Positions 11,788 to 22,533 of a DNA stretch of 64,000 nt are shown in pieces. Origin of the DNA: Hericium rajendrae (lineage: Eukaryota; Basidiomycota; Agaricomycetes; Russulales; Hericiaceae); assembly GCA_033439255.1 (NCBI GenBank), contig CM065880.1, forward strand, positions 1,798,001 through 1,862,000, in the 5' to 3' direction. The translations under genes were made by a program, and so were the position numbers. Within the stretch, counting starts at the first letter, position 1. Each line of letters opens with the position of its first letter. The notes under the pieces are model-generated. The model saw nothing but the letters and a program-made list of their open reading frames with translations. It was not told the DNA's origin and made no database searches.

Positions 11788-12513
11788 CCTACTAAAACAT
11801 GAGCGGACATGGGATGATCGCTGAAATGCCAGCTCACTTGAATATTCTAAACGTATACACCTAGTAAGAAACATTACAGTCGACTGCCCAGATCGAGCTC
11901 GTCCGTAAAGCCTGCCATAGACAAATGTATGAGACGCACCGAACTATGCCGCCAGTTCATATAGAATGTAACCAAAGCGTCCCCACGCGTTTTGAAGCGT
12001 CGTCTGTCCAAAAAGCTTTGCCAAACTATGAAGGCAGTTGGTGGAGAGGTAAAGACAAGTCGCTACCCTTGCGGCGAGTCGACGCGTGCGGCGTCTGCGA
12101 GACGCGCCCACGCTTTTTTTTTGTTCATGTCCGGGTGAGCCGGAAGCCGGCGCGGATCCGCGGCCCGCCTCCCTCTGCAAAGTTACCTTGCTTGTCAAGG
12201 TCTCTCGCACCCCCGTAATTATTAGCGCCCCGACTCACATCGACAACAGTGACAAACAAAGGTTCGGCCCACATCATGATCTACTGTTTCAATTTGTCTA
12301 GCACTCCAATCATATACCGGAACCCTTTTTCTCGTCAACGATCGTGTTTTATGTTTCTAAAATTTCTAAGATGCCTTTCTTGTCTAAGAATTAGACAGGC
12401 AAGACGTTACAACTCGAAGAGCCGACATCGTGACTAGTCACAGCCCCGGTGACTTGAATCACACCCTCCCATTTCTCGACAGTCGGCTCACACTAACGTG
12501 CAAGAACTTAGGC
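11788..12513. other. Intergenic, divergent promoter region
   Basis: About 725 bp between the divergent F-box gene and the gene at 12514. It contains two ACGCGT hexamers (near 11983 and 12079) and a T9 tract near 12113. No gene recognised. Confidence 0.45.
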
Positions 12514-13403
12514 ATGCTACCAAGCCCGCAGGGCACAATCAATGTTGCTGTAGAGCATATTCTCAGCATCCCACGAACCAACGGTGAGTTTGATGTAGGC
12601 AGCGCCAATCTCACCAAACCCGTGCACTGCGCGCGCTACGTTCCCCTAGCAATCTGCAGCGTCCAGCACTTCATTTTGGCCTCGCCTTGAGCGAATTCTA
12701 CTACCGAAAGGCCCGCAACTACCAACGCTCCAAGGACGACATGACCTTCTGGGTTTCCTTCGGCTGTCCTCGTCTTGAGTTCGTCTGCAACCACGAGGCG
12801 ATCCTCTACCTCGAGGTGAAGGAGGGCCATCTCTACCTCGAGAACGACAAGGGCGCCCACCCTGACGCGTATATGCATTATCAACTTTGTGTGCTTTGAA
12901 TTCGCTGATGTCGCCTATAGAAAAGGGAAGCAGCTCTTCAACGACAACCTCATCGCTTTTCCCCTCAACTATTCTACCCACACCCTGCGTAACGTTGTGT
13001 GCAAGGCCATTGGAAACGCCAATTCGTACGAGTTGACTCTGCTGGTCCTTGATACCGCGTGTATGTTGCCTTCATCGTCTTGAAAAAATCCCGCCCTCAT
13101 AGTTTCTGACCAGCTGCATCATTCTGCGACTATCTATCGCGTGATCTGGCCCAGAACCAAGACTTCACTGAAGAGCAGATTCAGGAATGTGCGTCTCTTG
13201 TACGCTACCTTGGTCCGCAGTACCTTGGACTCCTCAAGCGCGCCGGATACCACGTCCTTCATGCTCTTCCTGACTTCGATAACTTGTCACGCTCTCGGGA
13301 CGTCGACTACTCGGTCTGCACTGACTCGCACTGCTGCGGCTCTACAGTGAAAGCGGGGCTGGAGCAGGGTGAGGGCATGCGCAAGCTAGGGTGGGAGAAG
13401 TAG
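12514..13403 (+). CDS. Protein of unknown function
   Basis: Exons inferred as 12514-12583, 12667 to about 12870, about 12922-13057 and about 13113-13403 (TAG); three consensus introns each restore frame, which argues for a real gene. Protein about 230 residues. Visible segments: LHFGLALSEFYYRKARNYQ, FWVSFGCPRLEFV, ILYLEVKEGHLYLENDKG, IAFPLNYSTHTLRNVV, YELTLLVLDTA, then FCDYLSRDLAQNQDFTEEQ, YLGPQYLGLLKRAGYHVLH and a Cys-containing C-terminus (VCTDSHCC). It has no signal peptide or membrane helix. The length and spacing look like a compact soluble protein, but I recognise no family. The first exon is the least certain. Confidence 0.6.
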
Positions 13404-14218
13404 TCGTTGCTCAGCATGCGCATGCAGCCAGCGGCGAAGTAGAGTGCGGGCGGCACGAGCGCGTTCGACAGGGGGTCAATGAGGCGGCACGCTTGGACTT
13501 GCTGGCGAGGGCGTGGTGACGATGATGAGGCCTGTGCTGTTCGCTCGAGATCTGCTGGTCTGCATGCTATTGGCTTACGCTCACGAGGCGTCCTGTCACA
13601 AGCTTGCAATTTAGAACCGCGTCTTTGTTTTCTATCGGTCTGTGGTCAACTTGACGACGGAGGACAGCAGTTGGGGAATGCGTGCGGCTACTTGTATACC
13701 TGACCTGTTCACCATTCTGTCATCCAGTAAGTAGCTTCAATAGATGAATGTAGTACGTAGCTCTAAAGATTTGGTGGTGCAAGTATGTGCAGAATATAGT
13801 ATTCATGCGACAAATCTTCTCAGACTCCGTGTGTGATGGAAAATAGTATTTTTCGAATTACAGTATCTGGACCACAGATATGTCGTGCCCGAACTTTTCA
13901 ATAGCCTCCAGCACCCATAAAAACTGTCTAGTATGTAGCATAAGGAAAGCCATTTTGTAACAGTTATGTCTTCGTCAAGACAAGCAAGGTTCATGCCGAC
14001 GCAGTCGGCGCTTCCCTAGTCCCCGATGGGACCTCTAAAGCTGGGGACAGTCCTAGTCTCCGAGCAGACCTTACACAGAAGAAAGTCGTTCTGTGTTTAA
14101 GCAACTTACCCCGTTGGGTAACTTGCGCGTAGATCGCGAGTAGATCGCGGGATGGGCATAAATTCCTTTCGGCCATCTGTCCTTGGCAGAGCAACAATCA
14201 AGCTCAGCTACTCAAAGC
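13404..14218. other. Intergenic
   Basis: About 815 bp, rather AT-rich in 13720-13990. No gene supported. The last ~35 bp may belong to an extended, weaker part of the inverted repeat that follows. Confidence 0.4.
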
Positions 14219-14503
14219 AGCTTGAAGCAGGACCCCTGAATACTCGGTAAAAGGTCAGATCCGGCCCGGGGCCTAATGCGGACGGAAATGGGGGTCATCC
14301 GGGAGGGCAAAAATGCTTTTCCGGGGGTATTTTGGGAAAAATGGCTGCGGGAGTCGAAAGATGGTTTGAATATGTCCTAATCCTTCAATTCAGCTGGCGC
14401 ATTGTGACCAAAACCGGCCCGCCGTATGGAAAACAATGTCAAAAATGTCCGTCCGCATTAGGATCGGACCTCTAGCCGAGTATGCAGGGGTCCTCTTGAA
14501 GCT
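14219..14503. repeat. Imperfect inverted repeat, MITE-like
   Basis: Left arm 14219-14289 and right arm 14445-14503 are reverse complements over about 60 bp, sharing AGCTT-AAG, AGGACCCCTG, ATACTCGG, AGGTC-GATCC and TAATGCGGACGGA. The left arm has about 10 extra bases (a palindromic GGCCCGGGGCC tract). The spacer is 155 bp with no coding capacity. Weak similarity continues outward (TTGGCA-GAGC on both sides), so the full element may span about 14185-14530. No clear target-site duplication could be fixed. It could be a short non-autonomous DNA transposon or an old inverted duplication. Confidence 0.65.
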
Positions 14504-15282
14504 CGGGCGGCTCGGCGCTCTTGCCAATGTTCCCGGCACCTTTCTGGCATTCTGGGCGTCCATGTTCGGCATGTGAATGATCTGTCCGATAAGTATAGGA
14601 CGGCAAACAAACAGTAGGGGGCCTGTCTTGCAACCATCTGACAGGATGTAGATCCAGCGTTCCCATCTTGTTCCCTACATTTTCCGGTAGGCAAAGGTGG
14701 TGGCGTTGTGCCATCTGTCTATGCTTTGATACCACAGATGGATACTCCACCATGCTGCTCTCCAGAGGACGCATGCTCTGGTCAGTCATACGTTTGTAAT
14801 ACTCTGGCAATCCCATTGTGGATGAACTGCGTTGACGTAGATTGACGTTTTGAAGGCGTAGATGGGCGCTGGGTCTTGACGCTTTGCTCAGATTGATGAG
14901 GCCCATGGTCAGTATACAGGCTTTCAGAGTTGATTGACGCGTGAGACCAAGCCGTGGTGTTGGTGTGGGCACAATGGGCGTCTGGGGATAATCCTCGGGG
15001 AGTGTTTAATTCTCGCTGAATGGACGGAGTGACGCACTCCGTTCGGAATATCGGATGCACTGCATGACGCAGGACATGCAGGACAGGCCAAGGACAGGCC
15101 GCGACGGTTGTTTGGAACAACAGCGACGCCGAGCGAGATCTAGAGTTCCTGACGGGGGGCGGCAGGGCGGCAGACGGGAAGCGCCGGTCGTGAGGATGGA
15201 GGCGCTTACATAAATGGGAATGAGGGAGGGTTCAAATTGCATCGACAACTCTCCCGTCCAACCAGAAAACTTTATCGGTGCC
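14504..15282. other. Intergenic with an unexplained open frame
   Basis: About 780 bp. A minus-strand frame stays open for about 167 codons (14972-14472), overlapping the inverted repeat at its end, but it has no family resemblance. The stretch nearest 15283 is the promoter of the RA-PH gene. Confidence 0.4.
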
Positions 15283-18200
15283 ATGGACACGCAGCCCGCA
15301 CGTCCGCTTCCCCGCTCATCCCCTTCCATCGCCGTGAGAAGGGCCGCAGACCATAGCGTGCGTCCGGATCTGCTCTTCCTTCCTGCCTTCCACTCTTTCT
15401 CCGCACTCGCCGATCCCGCAAAGGCACCCCGCTCGATCTCTCCCCCGAGTCTTTCTGCTTTATTCCACAGTCTTGAAGACCTAGGCCCGTTCGGAAAGGA
15501 CTCCGATTCGGATGGATTTTTTCTGGTGAGCTGGCCGTTTATTAGCCTGTTCAGCACATACTGCAGCGTCCGGTAGCAATTCGCGTTGGACGCGTCTTCC
15601 GTCGTCATATCCTGTTGATCATGACAAATGGTCCCCACAGAATAACGTACTATGTTTACTACTGGACTTGACTTGACCCGTCTTCTGCAAGTCGTGTGCG
15701 CTAACGACATCTTGACCGCAGCCCTTCGACTCTCCGCCTTCAACATCTCCGTCATCTCCGTACACTCTAGCTGACACTACGCCCGGCGCGTACTTCGAGC
15801 CATCTGCACCTCGAGCAATGCAGGAATCGTCCTTGCCTCCCACTCGTTTCTCCTACCTCGCGCCTTCGGCGCCCAAGAAACGCCCCTCACTCCAGTCTAT
15901 TTTTACCCCAGCTTTCTTGCAACAGCCTCCCTCCATCTCTCTCGTTTCTCCTGTCACACGACCGCGTTCTAGAGTGCGGTCGCAATCCGCCTCTTCGAAC
16001 GTCGCACAGCAACTATCAGCAGCGTCATCGTCGCGTACTAGTTCCAAGGCCACGTCCCCCCGAGACTCGCCTCCGCCAGAATACCTCATCGACGAGGATC
16101 CATTTGCCGCTCTCTCACCTGGCCCTATTGCTGGGCCATCTACCTCTTCTTACTTCCCGAAAGACTCTTGGTATGATGTGGGGGATATTTCATCCAGCGA
16201 CTCTGGTCCCTACCCCAGCTTTGGGCAACAATCGCCCCGTTTGCCGCGCCGACGCTCACGTACGAATCCGTCTAGTCCGACTGGTAGTATCAGTCGTCCA
16301 CCTCCCCGTCGGTGCTTCACTGAATCGACTGCGCCTGCGCCGAATCCGCGCCGTCCAGTGCCAGCGCATGCCAGGCCGGCATTTGCCCCGCGTCCATCGC
16401 TGCCTTCCCTGCGTACTCTGGCGCAGGCGGATTTCGTGTATCCCATTAAGGTATGTACCATGTCATTAGGTCTATTTTACCTTCTTGATCAAGGAAGCTT
16501 AATATTCCTGGCGCTTCCAGGCTCGGAAGGGCACGCTTGGCGCACGCCTTCCCATCGAACCGTGGAACATGGACCAAGGACCGGAGGTCTCTAGCCCTGC
16601 CACGTCCACCATGTTACAGCATCCGAGCGCTGATCCGAGCACTCACGCCTCGTCGCCAAATACGCTTCACAGTAATCGGGAACAACTTCCCAGCGATAAT
16701 GTGAATGCTCTGTCACCCGATACAGTTCCAGATGGCGTGAGCCTGAACGTGGCGGACCAGTCATTAGGGGACACAGCTTCACACGTGTTCAGTGAAGAGG
16801 AGACAGACCTGGCGTACACACAGTCATCCGCATCTCTTGAAGCCGACGGCCACTACGACACAGACGACAGTGCAGACGACATGTTCTCCTCATTCATCAA
16901 CGCCCTATCTACGCTCTCATCGCCTTCGCACTCCCGATCCTCCTCGCAATCCTCCTCGTCCACGTTCTCTCCCATCCTCTCATCGCCCGAGTCCATCAGC
17001 CAAAGCACCGATGGCATATCGCGCGGCAGCTCTGAGTCGGACCGCTCTGAGTTTGGCGTCATCCACAGTGCGCTGGATCAGTACGACAACTCGCCCGCCT
17101 GCGACTTCGACGACGCCACGCGAGACGTCGCGCGGAGGTCCATACCCATATCCCCCCGCCCGGCCCGCACGCCGCACAACTCGATCTCGCACATGCCAGG
17201 CGGTTTCCCCGGCCTCGACGACTTCACACCCGGCACCTCTCTGGACACGATCCGGGCGTCGGTCACGGCCTCGACTATGCCTGCGGCCGCCAATAGGATG
17301 TCCGTGGCGTCAATCGGCGATGAGGAATGGTTCTCGAGCAACGAGGATGACCTGGATATGCTGGATCTCGATCCAAGCAGCGATGGCGAGCCGGTGGATG
17401 CGGGCGATAGCCACTATGGTGGATCGAGATCTAACGGACAATCGATTTCGGGGGGTGATGAAGGGGGGCGACGCGAGCATTCTGATTCGAGGGGTGCTGG
17501 CCGGGGCTATGGCAATGAGTCTGCTGGAGGTTCAGGCAGTGGCCAGGGAGGTCGGGACGGTCGAGATGGTGATCGGAGAGACCTTCACCATAATGGTGCT
17601 CCTCCATCGTACACGACCTCTGGAGATACTGAATCTTCAGATGACGAGGATCAGCCCCCGAAGCCGACCGCAACACGTCGACAGCGGCCAAGCGTGACCA
17701 GCTCACGAGCGCAGGTTGCGTCCGCCTCCACCGCCGTAGCTGACGACGAGAGCTCGGACGACGACGTTCCGCTTGCGCAGCGTATTCCGACCGCCCTGAA
17801 AGCCCAACGAACCATCAGGCGACAGGTACGCGATGAGACTGACCAGCGCAGGAAGGAGCGGGCCATTCGCCGTTTGCAAGACGCCCTTTCCGCTGATGTA
17901 TCTTTCTCTGCTGGCCCGTCGCCGGACGCGTCACGACGACCATCGAGGGATGTACCTCGTGCTCCTGGTTCTCCGAAGGCCGTCCCCGCCCCAGAGCCGA
18001 CCGTGCCTGCTCCAACGGGCTCCCTCAGACGTCCACGGACGCAGACACTGCCTGGGAACATGTCACGCCCCTTCGCCGTCGATGCACTCACAGAGAAACT
18101 GGCCAAGGTCTCAGCGAATAACACGCCTCCTACCTCTTTCCGCCGGCCCTCCCATCCACCAGACGATGTTCGTATTACCCGACATTCCGAATCAGGCGGC

Positions 18201-19688
18201 GATGAACAATCACATTCGCTGCCCAGAGAACGAACACTGAAGCCGATGCGGTCTTTTCACCGCACCAACATGCCCGACCACGCCATGTCCACCCCCGATC
18301 CAGCACCTATGCCGGTCCAGTCCACGAGTCGCACCCTTGGCCGAAGCTCGACGAGCGCACGCAGACCCAAACGCGAGGAGTCGCAGACGCGGCCTGGCAC
18401 GTCTGACGAGCCTCTGCGCACTAAGTCGATCAAGAGACACAAGTCCATCGACGACTCGGCGCGCGGCAGATCTGGCACGCTCTCCACGCGGACATCCACG
18501 GACAACGACGCCGTGCGCGCCTATCGGCCGCCTGTACCTGCGGTCCCGCCGGCGGAGGTGCTGTCCGCGCTGCTTCCCGCTGGAGCAGCGACGCAGCCTG
18601 CGGCGACGCATACATCGAAGAGCCAGGTTGCGTGGCAGCAGCGCGTGTTCGTCGGAGACATGCAGCGGTTCAATATGGTGGAGATCGGGCCGACGACGAC
18701 GTCCAAGGAGGTCATCGAGATGCTGGACGGGCAGGCGCAGCTCGCGCAGTGGGTCGGAGCCGGCGGATGGATGCTCTACGAGGTGGCGCAGGATTTCGGA
18801 ATGGGTCAGTTGTCGTTGTTTCTACGTCATATTTTCGTTTCTCATCGGATAACCGTACAGAACGACCGATTCGGAACTTCGAGGTCGTTGCAGACATCGT
18901 CAATTCGTGGGACAAGGATCGAACGGTCAACATGCTTGTAGCGCGGAAGACGGTACTTGCTTCCCTTCTGCATTCATCGGTGAGTTGCGAACTTCTCGCA
19001 TGGCGCCTTCATTTCTCGATGCTGATGGAAGCGCCCACAGGCTATGCCTGCCAGTTCCCCTGTCCATCAAGGCTACGTCGAGTGGGAGAGCAAACGGGGC
19101 AAGTGGAACAAGCGGTGGCTTGAGCTAAAAGAACACAGTCTCTGGCTTTCGAAGCGCGACAATGTTCGTCTTTGCTGTTTTGTCTGCGTGTTGCCGAAAA
19201 ACTCACCCGACCGCAGGGCAAAGACTCAACCTTCTTGTGTTCTCTGTCGAACTTCGATGCATACCAGGTTACGCGACCGCACAAGGCCCCGAAGTCGTTC
19301 GTCTTCGCCGTCAAGTCGACTGACAACCTGACATTCTTCGAGAACGCCGCGGATTATGTTCATATATTCTCATGCTTAGATAAAGAGGGCCAGAACTGGC
19401 TAGAGAAGCTTCTCGTTGCTCGGGTGAGTAGCCCATGTCATCTCAATCAGCGAAGGCTGACGTCGCATCTTCCAGTCCTACATCATCAACCAAGAGCGCA
19501 ACATCATTACCAGTGCACCTACGGGTCCCGCAGCACCGTCGAGCAAAAGCCTTTCGCGAGCGGGGACCCGCAAAGGAACACGTCCTACGCAACCTCTTGT
19601 CGGCGTGTCGGCGCCCCAGCCCGGCTTGGCAGCTGCCACGCCTGCCGATAAAGTATTTGCACCCGGCTCGCTCCTGGGTCAACGATAG
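15283..19688 (+). CDS. Large RA-PH domain protein (MRL/RIAM-like architecture)
   Basis: Start chosen at ATG 15283 in good context (gccATGg); ATG 15214 is in frame upstream. Intron 1 is 15525-15720, others lie near 16452, 18804, 18952, 19163 and 19423, and stop TAG is 19686-19688. About 1000 residues of Ser/Pro/Asp-rich disordered sequence (with ISPPSLSALFHSLEDLGPFG near the N-terminus) precede two domains. A Ras-association-like domain runs from VFVGDMQRFNMVEIG to DKDRTVNMLVARKT. A PH domain runs from GYVEWESKRGKWNKRWLELK through SFVFAVKSTDNLTFFE to the Trp-containing last helix EGQNWLEKLLVAR. RA followed directly by PH is the arrangement of Grb7/RIAM/lamellipodin adaptors, which bind Ras/Rap-GTP and phosphoinositides at the membrane. 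Inferred role: effector linking a small GTPase to polarity or actin. Confidence 0.85.
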
Positions 19689-20009
19689 CACTGTTCGAGT
19701 CTCGGCGTATATCTATCTCCTAGACTTATGGATTCGGAATAATGGTTGGTTCTGTGTCGTCATCTATACCCAGATTTCACCCTAGCATACAGATCTGTCC
19801 TGTTCGACCATTCTTTGATTTGATCGCATGCACACTCACTCAGACTATCTGTATCGACATATCCTATTGTATTTATCATCATACCCGGAACTCGGGCGGA
19901 ATATTAAATGATCAGAAATTCAAACCAATGGCTACAGTTTGCGACTAAATAGATACGGACGACGGCCTAGCAAAGCGCGAAAATAATTCAAGTGCAGGGG
20001 GGAACGAAA
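19689..20009. other. Convergent 3' intergenic region
   Basis: About 320 bp between the ends of the RA-PH gene and pob3. No further feature seen. Confidence 0.5.
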
Positions 20010-22276
20010 CTAGTCCGACGTCTTCAGCTTCTTTCTTGCCGGCCCGTCCTCTGCCTCTTTCGCCTTGGGCTTCGCGACAGGCTTGGGTTTGGGCTTTGCT
20101 TTTGGCTTCGCCTTCGGCTTGTCCTCCTCATCAACGTCCATAACATCGTCATCGCTGCCAGCCTTCTTCTTTTTGGGCGCTGGCTTCTTCTTGGGCTTCT
20201 CCCCGTTGGCTTCTGCACCTTTCTTTTTCGTCCCATCTTTAGCGGGGGCCTTTCCTTTGCCCTTGCCCTTCGGCTTGATAAAGTCTCGGTCGCCACTTGC
20301 GTCGGATGCCGTAGCGCCGCCTTCCGATTCGCTGTCGCTCTCACTGGGAGAGCCTTCATCCGTTGACGATGCCTGGAAGTCTTCGTCTGCAAGCAAAAGA
20401 AAATGATGAGCAGCTTATTGGTAACGTGGAAAGTCCGGCACTGACCAAACTCGCTCTCTTCGTCTTCTTCCCCTGTCCGTCTGACATGTACCTCCTCATC
20501 CTCATCACTCGCGACGCTCTGCATTTCCTCGTCTGACTCCTCGACGGCCCGTAGAATTTCGCCTTCTGAGAGCATGTCCGTCTTCACGCGCACCTTCTTG
20601 TCTTTCAAGAACGCGTCTGTAGGCTCGAACTCCTCTTTGTTAATGGATGTGAAGGTGTACTCGGGCCCTGACTTTGTAACGATCTTCATGTCAAAAGTAC
20701 GGGCTGCGACTGCACCCATGGCAGTGCCCAGACGAGAAAACAATACTTGGTGAATGTCGGAGATGTCCACAAGCACGGGCTGCTTTGAAACGAAGAATAT
20801 ATACTTGTCGAGCATATATAAATCACCCTGAATGGCCTTGAGATTGGCTTTGAGGCCAGGATGACCGGCGCGACTGATGACAGCGGGTTAGGGCAACGGC
20901 AGCTGAGATAAATTGTTAATGCTCACCTCTGGAAGCTTCCTGCGCTGATAATCTTCTTCTTCGACAGAGCACGGAATACGCTTGAGACGACCTCAAATGT
21001 GGGATCTTCGTAATTCTTCTTCAGTCGATCGTACTTTGCAATCTCTTCCCTAATTTGCGCGACGTTTCAGAAGATGACTCTAGACGAAGAACACAATACG
21101 TACTCATCCATGTTCAATTCAGCCGTAGTCTCCTCTTCCCTGCTGAACTGCATGACTAGATACTGATACCGTGTTTGGCCTTGCCGGATAGGGATATTCA
21201 GACTAAGCTGTTTGTATCTCATTAGTGCATCGGCTCAATGAGGTTGAGGGAGGCAGTACTCACAATGAATAAAACGTGCAGATCGTCTTTCGGTAACAAG
21301 AAGAGTTTGGAGATGCTTGAATAGACGATCTTGTAATCATATGTTTTGCCGCGCAAGCGCAAGAAATCGGGAAACATGTCGACATCGTATCGACCACGGG
21401 GAGTGAGGACTAGGACTTCCTCGAAACTGAGAATCATGTTGCCGGCGACTTGGCCCAGCTCGGCCTTCTCCTTTACAGCGTCATGGAACGCCTGTGCCGC
21501 ACTGATTTCCTCGCCCTCGCCCTCGCCCTCGTCCTCCGACTTTTGGGAACCATCTTCTGACCCTCGGATGCGAGTACTAGTCCCAGGAACGAAGAAACGT
21601 ATCTCGACCATTTCATCAGCGGCTCCTTTGGCTGGCTTTTTGGTAGCCGTCGAAGGGCTCAGAAACTCGAGCGACACTTCTGTCCGCCCAGCGATGTTCG
21701 AGTTTCCGACATGCTGCAGCGGAAGTTCGAAAGCGGCTTTGTTGGATACGAGGAATGCAAGATCGTCACCTAATGGAGGGTAGGGTAAGCAAACAGTCTT
21801 TGTCGAGCGCCCGAGATAATACCTCGGAAATCAGTGACACCCCAATTCCATCCTTTGAACGAGATGTCCTGTGGTTCAAGGACAATGCCGAAATGCTGCT
21901 TCAGTAGGCTGGCAAGCTTGTCCTGGTCCTAATTTCAGAGAAGATGCTACATTAGTAAAGTAACTCCTGATGACTGAAAGAAAGCACACGCACCTCCCGC
22001 TCGAACCCGTCAAAGGTCTCTTTCCTCCTGTCCTTCAGACCCACTCTGAGTTGAAAACCTCTCGCGACGCGAAACCATTGGGCCCATTTAATCTCGTCTG
22101 AAGACATTGCCACCAATTCAGCCTGGTCTTCCGCCCTCCATGCCATTCCGCTGGCCGCCACTCGAAATTCTAATTTGTAACATGTCAATCGGACTGGTGG
22201 TGATCCGAGGATTTAAACACTCACTTCCAACCTCCATGGACTGGCCATGGAAGATCCTGTCGAATTGCGTCGTCAT
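20010..22276 (-). CDS. pob3: FACT complex subunit Pob3 (SSRP1 homologue)
   Basis: Start ATG 22276 (MTTQFDRIFHG), about seven introns, stop TAG at 20012-20010. The order is that of Pob3: an N-terminal PH-like domain (FRVAASGMAWR ... RVARGFQLRVGL), the SSRP1/Pob3 domain (EVLVLTPRGRYDVDMFPDFL, FLRLRGKTYDYKI), then a second PH-like module (FVSKQPVLVDISDIHQVLF, FDMKIVTKSGPEYTFTSI) and an acidic stretch (EESDEEMQ, DEDEE). The C-terminus is a Lys/Pro/Ala-rich basic tail with KAKPK-type repeats rather than an HMG box, as expected for fungal Pob3, where the HMG protein Nhp6 is separate. With Spt16 it reorganises nucleosomes in transcription and replication. It diverges from alpha-actinin across a 257-bp promoter. 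Confidence 0.95.
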
Positions 22277-22359
22277 AGTGCTAACTGCAAGAGAGATAGG
22301 GAGACGGTGTGAAGGTTGAGGACAAGGAGCGTCGGCGTTGTGGAAGACGGTGAGGCCGC

Positions 22360-22391
22360 CTCGACGCGTCGAGCGGAGTTTGATTACGCGT
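22360..22391. promoter_or_regulatory. Palindromic ACGCGT (MCB-like) sites in the pob3/alpha-actinin promoter
   Basis: A perfect 14-bp palindrome at 22360-22373 (ctcgacgcgtcgag) centres on ACGCGT, and a second ACGCGT lies at 22386-22391, 90-115 bp upstream of pob3. ACGCGT is the MBF-bound MluI cell-cycle box in fungi. A G1/S role here is inferred; the hexamer also occurs elsewhere in this GC-rich window (e.g. 12079, 26803). Confidence 0.4.
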
Positions 22392-22533
22392 CAGCAGCGT
22401 GGCCACCCAGATTCCAGATTGTAATTGAGCGCGCATTCGCCTGCACGCTCGTTGCCTCCTGCACTTAGAGGAGTTTCTGCCATACCCTTTCCTTCAATTT
22501 ATATCAAGAGAGAGAACTCACAGCAGAACGTGC

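Noticed and set aside
14472-14972. 167-codon minus-strand frame next to the inverted repeat
   Set aside because: Looked like a possible transposase remnant but shows no DDE or reverse-transcriptase motif.
15006-15755. 249-codon minus-strand open frame
   Set aside because: It lies antisense to the well-supported start of the RA-PH gene and has no family features; a GC-driven shadow.
16591-18715. Several long antisense and alternate-frame open stretches
   Set aside because: All lie inside the Ser/Pro-rich coding exon of the RA-PH gene; low-complexity codons keep other frames open.
20065-20270. Plus-strand Gly/Phe/Leu-rich frame
   Set aside because: It is the reverse complement of the Lys/Pro-rich tail of Pob3.
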